NCBI RefSeq assembly: GCF_000758665.1
Contig: NZ_CP009285.1
Location: 7,688,001 to 7,752,000, forward strand
Length of the DNA stretch: 64,000 bases
Direction of reading: 5' to 3'
Origin: Paenibacillus borealis
GTDB lineage: Bacteria > Bacillota > Bacilli > Paenibacillales > Paenibacillaceae
Position numbers and translations under genes: made by a program. Position 1 is the first letter of the stretch. The number at the start of each line of letters is the position of its first letter. Under the pieces are notes generated by a model that was given only the letters and a program-made list of their open reading frames with translations, had not been told where the DNA came from and did not search any database. This document shows positions 60,857 to 64,000 of this stretch, in pieces.

Positions 60857-60862
60857 ATTATA
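60857..60862 (-). promoter_or_regulatory. -10 element of the UbiA operon
   Basis: Consensus TATAAT on the minus strand; a good -35 was not found. The Fur box begins eight bases downstream. Confidence 0.6.
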
Positions 60863-60977
60863 CATCAAATTTCGACACTTTGGGGAGATTTACGCTGCAA
60901 AATATTCCCTAATCGTGGTACACTATTATTGATGGTACTTATTTCCTATTAAGTCTTAAATATTAAAGGGGAGCATC

Positions 60978-63344
60978 ATGAAACTCCGCAAAAAAATATT
61001 TATCTTCATTGGCTTGGTTGCCGTGCTGGGGATAGGCGCTACCTACCTGCTTCTTCACATGATCCTGCTTAACCGATTCGAGAAGCTGGACGAGGCACAG
61101 CTGCAGCGCAATCTGAACAAAGCCGTGACTTCCTATTATGAGGAACTGCAGGACATGAGGACCGGACTGCTCAATTACTCCGTGTGGGATGAAACCTACC
61201 GGTTCATGGAATCCGTAAGCGGTACCGGCTCTGCAATATCCGGTGAACCTGCCCCCATCCCCAGTAACTTTGACCAGACCACATACGAAATCAATCGTTT
61301 CGATATGATTGCCCTGCTGGATTTGAACGGCAGTCCAATATATGGCGGCTCCTACGATCCGGCATTAGGAAGCGTTACCCCCTTGACACAGGAGCAGCTC
61401 ACTCTCTTCAAGCTGATCAACAACCGTCTGCCCAGGTTCACGAGTACAGAAGAGAGCAGGAGCGGCCTTGTTATTCTTGATAAGGGTCCTATGCTGATTA
61501 CGCTCACGCCCATTGCCGGCAGCAGCAGGGACAAGCCGGTTATTGGCACGGCTGTTGCCGGACGAATGCTGCATCAGGAAGAGGTTACGCATATCTGGGA
61601 GGATGCCCTCTCCAGTATCAAAGTGACCCGCGTCACCTCTGCGCTGCTTGCGGAAAGCAGAGGCCGGCAGATCTGGACCAGCCCGGTCTCAGACGGGCAG
61701 ATGTCGATTCATACGGCGGTGAATGACTTGTTCGGTGATCCCGGAATGATCATTTCCCTGAAAGAGCCCCGGCAGCTCTACAACAGCGGGCAGAAGTCCA
61801 TAGCCACCTTCCGTATGCTCTATTTCATCTCCATGCTGCTGCTGCTTGCTGCAAGCATGCTCTTCGTCAACCGGTTCATCCTGGACCGGATGTCATCGCT
61901 TGTAAGAAATATCCGCGCTATCGGCAGCAGCAAGGACCTGTCTATCCGGATTCCCAGCACCGGGCGGGATGAATTCGGCGAAGTGGAGGTTGAATTCAAC
62001 CGGATGATCGATTCACTGGAACAGGTCCAGGACGAGCTGCGGCAGCAATCCCTGCTGGACCCGCTGACCCAGCTCCCCAACCGCTCGCTCTTTTTTGCCA
62101 AGCTGAATGAAGCCATCGCTGCGGCCAAAGTGATCAACCGGCAGATAGCCCTGGTATTTATTGATCTGGATCATTTCAAGACGGTGAACGACACGCTCGG
62201 CCATGATTTCGGGGATGCCATCCTCAAGGAGACGGCCTTCCGGATCTCACAGGTTGTCGGCAAACATGATGTGGTCTCCCGGCTCGGGGGGGATGAATTC
62301 ACCATTCTCCTCTCCGATGTTCCGGATGCCGGCAGCATTCACACCCAGCTGTCACGGATTCAGGAAGCCCTCTCCATGCCGCATCATATTAAGGGACATC
62401 TTCTATATAATACGGCCAGTATCGGCGTCAGCATTTACCCGCAGAACGGTGAAGACGCCGATTATCTGGTCAAACAGGCAGATCTGGCCATGTTCCATGT
62501 CAAGGAGTCCGGCCGCAATAACATCTTCCAGTATTCAGAGGACCTTGAGGCAGGCATCCGGCGCAAGAAGGTGCTGGCCCAGCAGCTGCTCTCTGCCGCA
62601 GTCGCGAACGAATTCGAGGTTCATTATCAGCCTATCCTCGGTGCAGGTACTTTGCAGGTATCCAAGGTGGAGGCGCTACTGCGCTGGACTAGTCCGAGCT
62701 ACGGAATTATCTCCCCAGCCGAGTTCATTCCGCTGGCCGAGAGCAGCGGCTCGATTATCGGCATCGGCGGCTGGGTACTGCGGCAGGTCTGCTCCGATAT
62801 GCGTGAATTCCGCAGCCGGGGGCTGGAGGTTACAGCCGCGGTTAATATCTCTGCTCTGCAGCTGATGCAGCCCGGTCTTCTCGAGCTGCTGCTCGACCTG
62901 CTCCACGAATATGATCTGCCTGCGTCGAGTCTGGAGCTGGAGATCACCGAAAGCGTCCTGGTCTCCGGGGACAGCATCTTCCGGTCACTGCAGCAGTTAA
63001 GGGCCCACGGGTTCCGGATCTCGCTTGATGACTTCGGCACAGGCTTCTCTTCCTTAAGCTATCTGCGCCGCTTCCCTGTCGATGTGATTAAGATCGACCG
63101 TTCCTTCATATCCGAGATGTCTCCGGCCCCGCCGGGTGATGTGCTCGTCAAGGCGATTATTGAGCTCAGCCATAACCTCGGGCTGCGGGTCGTTTCCGAA
63201 GGCATTGAGCATCAAGAGCAGTTCGATATGCTGCGCGCGCTGGGCAGTGACGAGCTGCAGGGATACTATATCAGCAGACCTCTCCAGGTCTCGGCACTTT
63301 ATTCTTTTTTAGAGCAGGGAAATTACTTTCCGGAGTCAAAATAA
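60978..63344 (+). CDS. CHASE4-HAMP-GGDEF-EAL membrane protein
   Basis: A 788-residue c-di-GMP enzyme. A membrane segment at 7-30 is followed by an extracellular CHASE4-like sensor (LLNYSVWDETYRFMES marks it) to about 270, a second membrane segment at about 280-300, HAMP, a GGDEF domain with intact RLGGDEF, and an EAL domain with intact VEALLRW, ELEITES and DDFGTGFSSL. Both activities are possible. GGGGAGCATC precedes the ATG. It is the second dual-domain c-di-GMP protein in this window, with a different sensor. Confidence 0.93.
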   Translation: MKLRKKIFIFIGLVAVLGIGATYLLLHMILLNRFEKLDEAQLQRNLNKAVTSYYEELQDMRTGLLNYSVWDETYRFMESVSGTGSAISGEPAPIPSNFDQTTYEINRFDMIALLDLNGSPIYGGSYDPALGSVTPLTQEQLTLFKLINNRLPRFTSTEESRSGLVILDKGPMLITLTPIAGSSRDKPVIGTAVAGRMLHQEEVTHIWEDALSSIKVTRVTSALLAESRGRQIWTSPVSDGQMSIHTAVNDLFGDPGMIISLKEPRQLYNSGQKSIATFRMLYFISMLLLLAASMLFVNRFILDRMSSLVRNIRAIGSSKDLSIRIPSTGRDEFGEVEVEFNRMIDSLEQVQDELRQQSLLDPLTQLPNRSLFFAKLNEAIAAAKVINRQIALVFIDLDHFKTVNDTLGHDFGDAILKETAFRISQVVGKHDVVSRLGGDEFTILLSDVPDAGSIHTQLSRIQEALSMPHHIKGHLLYNTASIGVSIYPQNGEDADYLVKQADLAMFHVKESGRNNIFQYSEDLEAGIRRKKVLAQQLLSAAVANEFEVHYQPILGAGTLQVSKVEALLRWTSPSYGIISPAEFIPLAESSGSIIGIGGWVLRQVCSDMREFRSRGLEVTAAVNISALQLMQPGLLELLLDLLHEYDLPASSLELEITESVLVSGDSIFRSLQQLRAHGFRISLDDFGTGFSSLSYLRRFPVDVIKIDRSFISEMSPAPPGDVLVKAIIELSHNLGLRVVSEGIEHQEQFDMLRALGSDELQGYYISRPLQVSALYSFLEQGNYFPESK

Positions 63345-63393
63345 GCAGTAATTTCATAGGCAAGTTACGGGCGATATGATATGATAGGCAAGC

Positions 63394-63425
63394 TGATAAC
63401 AGCACCCGCTTCGGGTGCTGTTATC
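63394..63425 (+). terminator. Hairpin after the GGDEF-EAL gene
   Basis: GATAACAGCACCCG-CTT- and its perfect complement. No U tract follows, so termination is uncertain; it could also act in the leader of the acetate-transporter gene. Confidence 0.5.
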
Positions 63426-63464
63426 CTATGCGAACAATTATGAAAATTGGAGGCTTTAATTGTT

Positions 63465-64000
63465 ATGTCAGCGCAACCGCAAACAACTCAATCCGTCAAA
63501 ATCGTCACCGCCGACCCCAGCGCCATCGGCTTGTTCGGATTGGCTATCGTCACCTTGGTCGCTTCTTCACAAAAGCTCGAAATTACAACAGGTCTGAGCT
63601 ACGCTATTCCATGGGCTATCTTCCTCGGAGCCTTTGCCCAGCTGTTCGCATCCATCCAGGATGCCAAGCACAACAACACCTTTGGCATGACTGCTTTTGG
63701 TGCCTATGCATTCTTCTGGTTCGGCATGGGCGCAAGCTGGCTGATCAAGCTCGGTGTATTCGGTACAGTGCTGGCAGAAGGCGTTGATCCCAAGCAGCTC
63801 GGATTTGTTTTTGTAGGATATCTCGTGTTCACCCTATTCATGACGCTCGGTGCCGTTGAAGCGAACCGCGTCCTGCTGGTCATCTTCATTCTAATCGACT
63901 TCCTCTTCCTCGGCCTCGCTATGGATTCCTTCGGAGTCGCTGCAGAATTCTTCCACAAGCTGGCTGCCGTTTCGGAAATGGCTATCGGAATTGTATCGCT
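63465..64000 (+). CDS. Acetate uptake transporter, YaaH/SatP (GPR1/FUN34) family, partial
   Basis: The plus strand opens at an ATG at 63465 and runs beyond the window. The 178 visible residues start MSAQPQTTQSVKIVTADPSA, followed by IGLFGLAIVTLVASS, in place of the family's NPAPLGL motif, and then NNTFGMTAFGAYAFFWFG, a conserved block of the acetate/succinate permease family. About five membrane segments are seen. GGAGG lies 11 bases before the ATG. It probably imports acetate by proton symport. Confidence 0.85.
   Translation, partial: MSAQPQTTQSVKIVTADPSAIGLFGLAIVTLVASSQKLEITTGLSYAIPWAIFLGAFAQLFASIQDAKHNNTFGMTAFGAYAFFWFGMGASWLIKLGVFGTVLAEGVDPKQLGFVFVGYLVFTLFMTLGAVEANRVLLVIFILIDFLFLGLAMDSFGVAAEFFHKLAAVSEMAIGIVS

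Noticed and set aside
1..64000. CRISPR arrays, tRNA or rRNA genes, transposases, prophage genes
   Set aside because: None seen on reading both strands; the repeats found are intergenic and lack spacer-repeat regularity.

Overview
The window reads as a chromosomal segment of an endospore-forming Firmicute close to Paenibacillus. Support for this: GC content looks slightly above one half; most starts carry strong AGGAGG-type ribosome sites; several starts are GTG or TTG; there is a gerA-type germination operon, a Spo0E-type phosphatase, a large SLH-domain surface protein and an LTA synthase. No rRNA, tRNA, CRISPR array, transposase or prophage gene was seen. About 47 protein genes are supported, most on the minus strand. 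Partial genes sit at both ends (an MFS transporter at the left, an acetate-uptake transporter at the right).

Region by region. 1-8.4 kb: MFS fragment; formate/nitrite channel (fnt) and water-forming NADH oxidase (nox), each preceded by three FNR/CRP-type palindromes; formate-tetrahydrofolate ligase (fhs); a Cys-type glutathione peroxidase; a luciferase-like monooxygenase with an isoprenylcysteine-type methyltransferase; a DUF3243 protein. 8.4-16.4 kb: a repeat-filled intergenic zone, a VanY-type carboxypeptidase, a DEAD-box RNA helicase with a very long RGG tail, a phasin-like/UbiB-kinase pair, ThuA and HemD. 16.5-25.8 kb: chemoreceptor, PerR-type regulator, a gerA-gerB-gerC operon, a Rieske flavoprotein, an SDR and an IsdG-type haem monooxygenase. 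25.8-35 kb: an MMPL exporter, a MarR-controlled heterodimeric ABC exporter, an HTH/helical-repeat regulator and a Spo0E phosphatase. 35-43.2 kb: a LysR regulator divergent from cidA-cidB, a Gfo/Idh oxidoreductase, a nuclease-helicase fusion, LTA synthase and a MarR regulator. 43.4-50 kb: a second chemoreceptor, an MHYT-GGDEF-EAL protein and an ABC-2 type exporter. 50-55.2 kb: a giant SLH protein with two thioredoxin-like domains, preceded by an Ala/Pro-rich secreted protein whose leader contains two tandem hairpin/terminator modules. 55.2-64 kb: a cystine/dicarboxylate-type symporter, a Gfo/Idh oxidoreductase, a UbiA-DUF6081-UbiA operon behind a perfect Fur box, a CHASE4-GGDEF-EAL protein and the acetate transporter.

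How parts may work together (inference): fnt, nox and fhs link formate and redox balance under an oxygen- or metabolite-sensing CRP/FNR regulator. The MarR palindrome sits on the promoter of its own exporter operon. The tandem attenuators would gate expression of the surface-protein operon. The Fur box would make the two-prenyltransferase operon iron-repressed. The most unusual items are the tandem attenuator leader (54878-55052), the Fur-boxed UbiA-DUF6081-UbiA operon (58068-60862), the SLH/thioredoxin protein, a dispersed intergenic element of about 175 bp, and a MarR gene whose best start codon is ATT.
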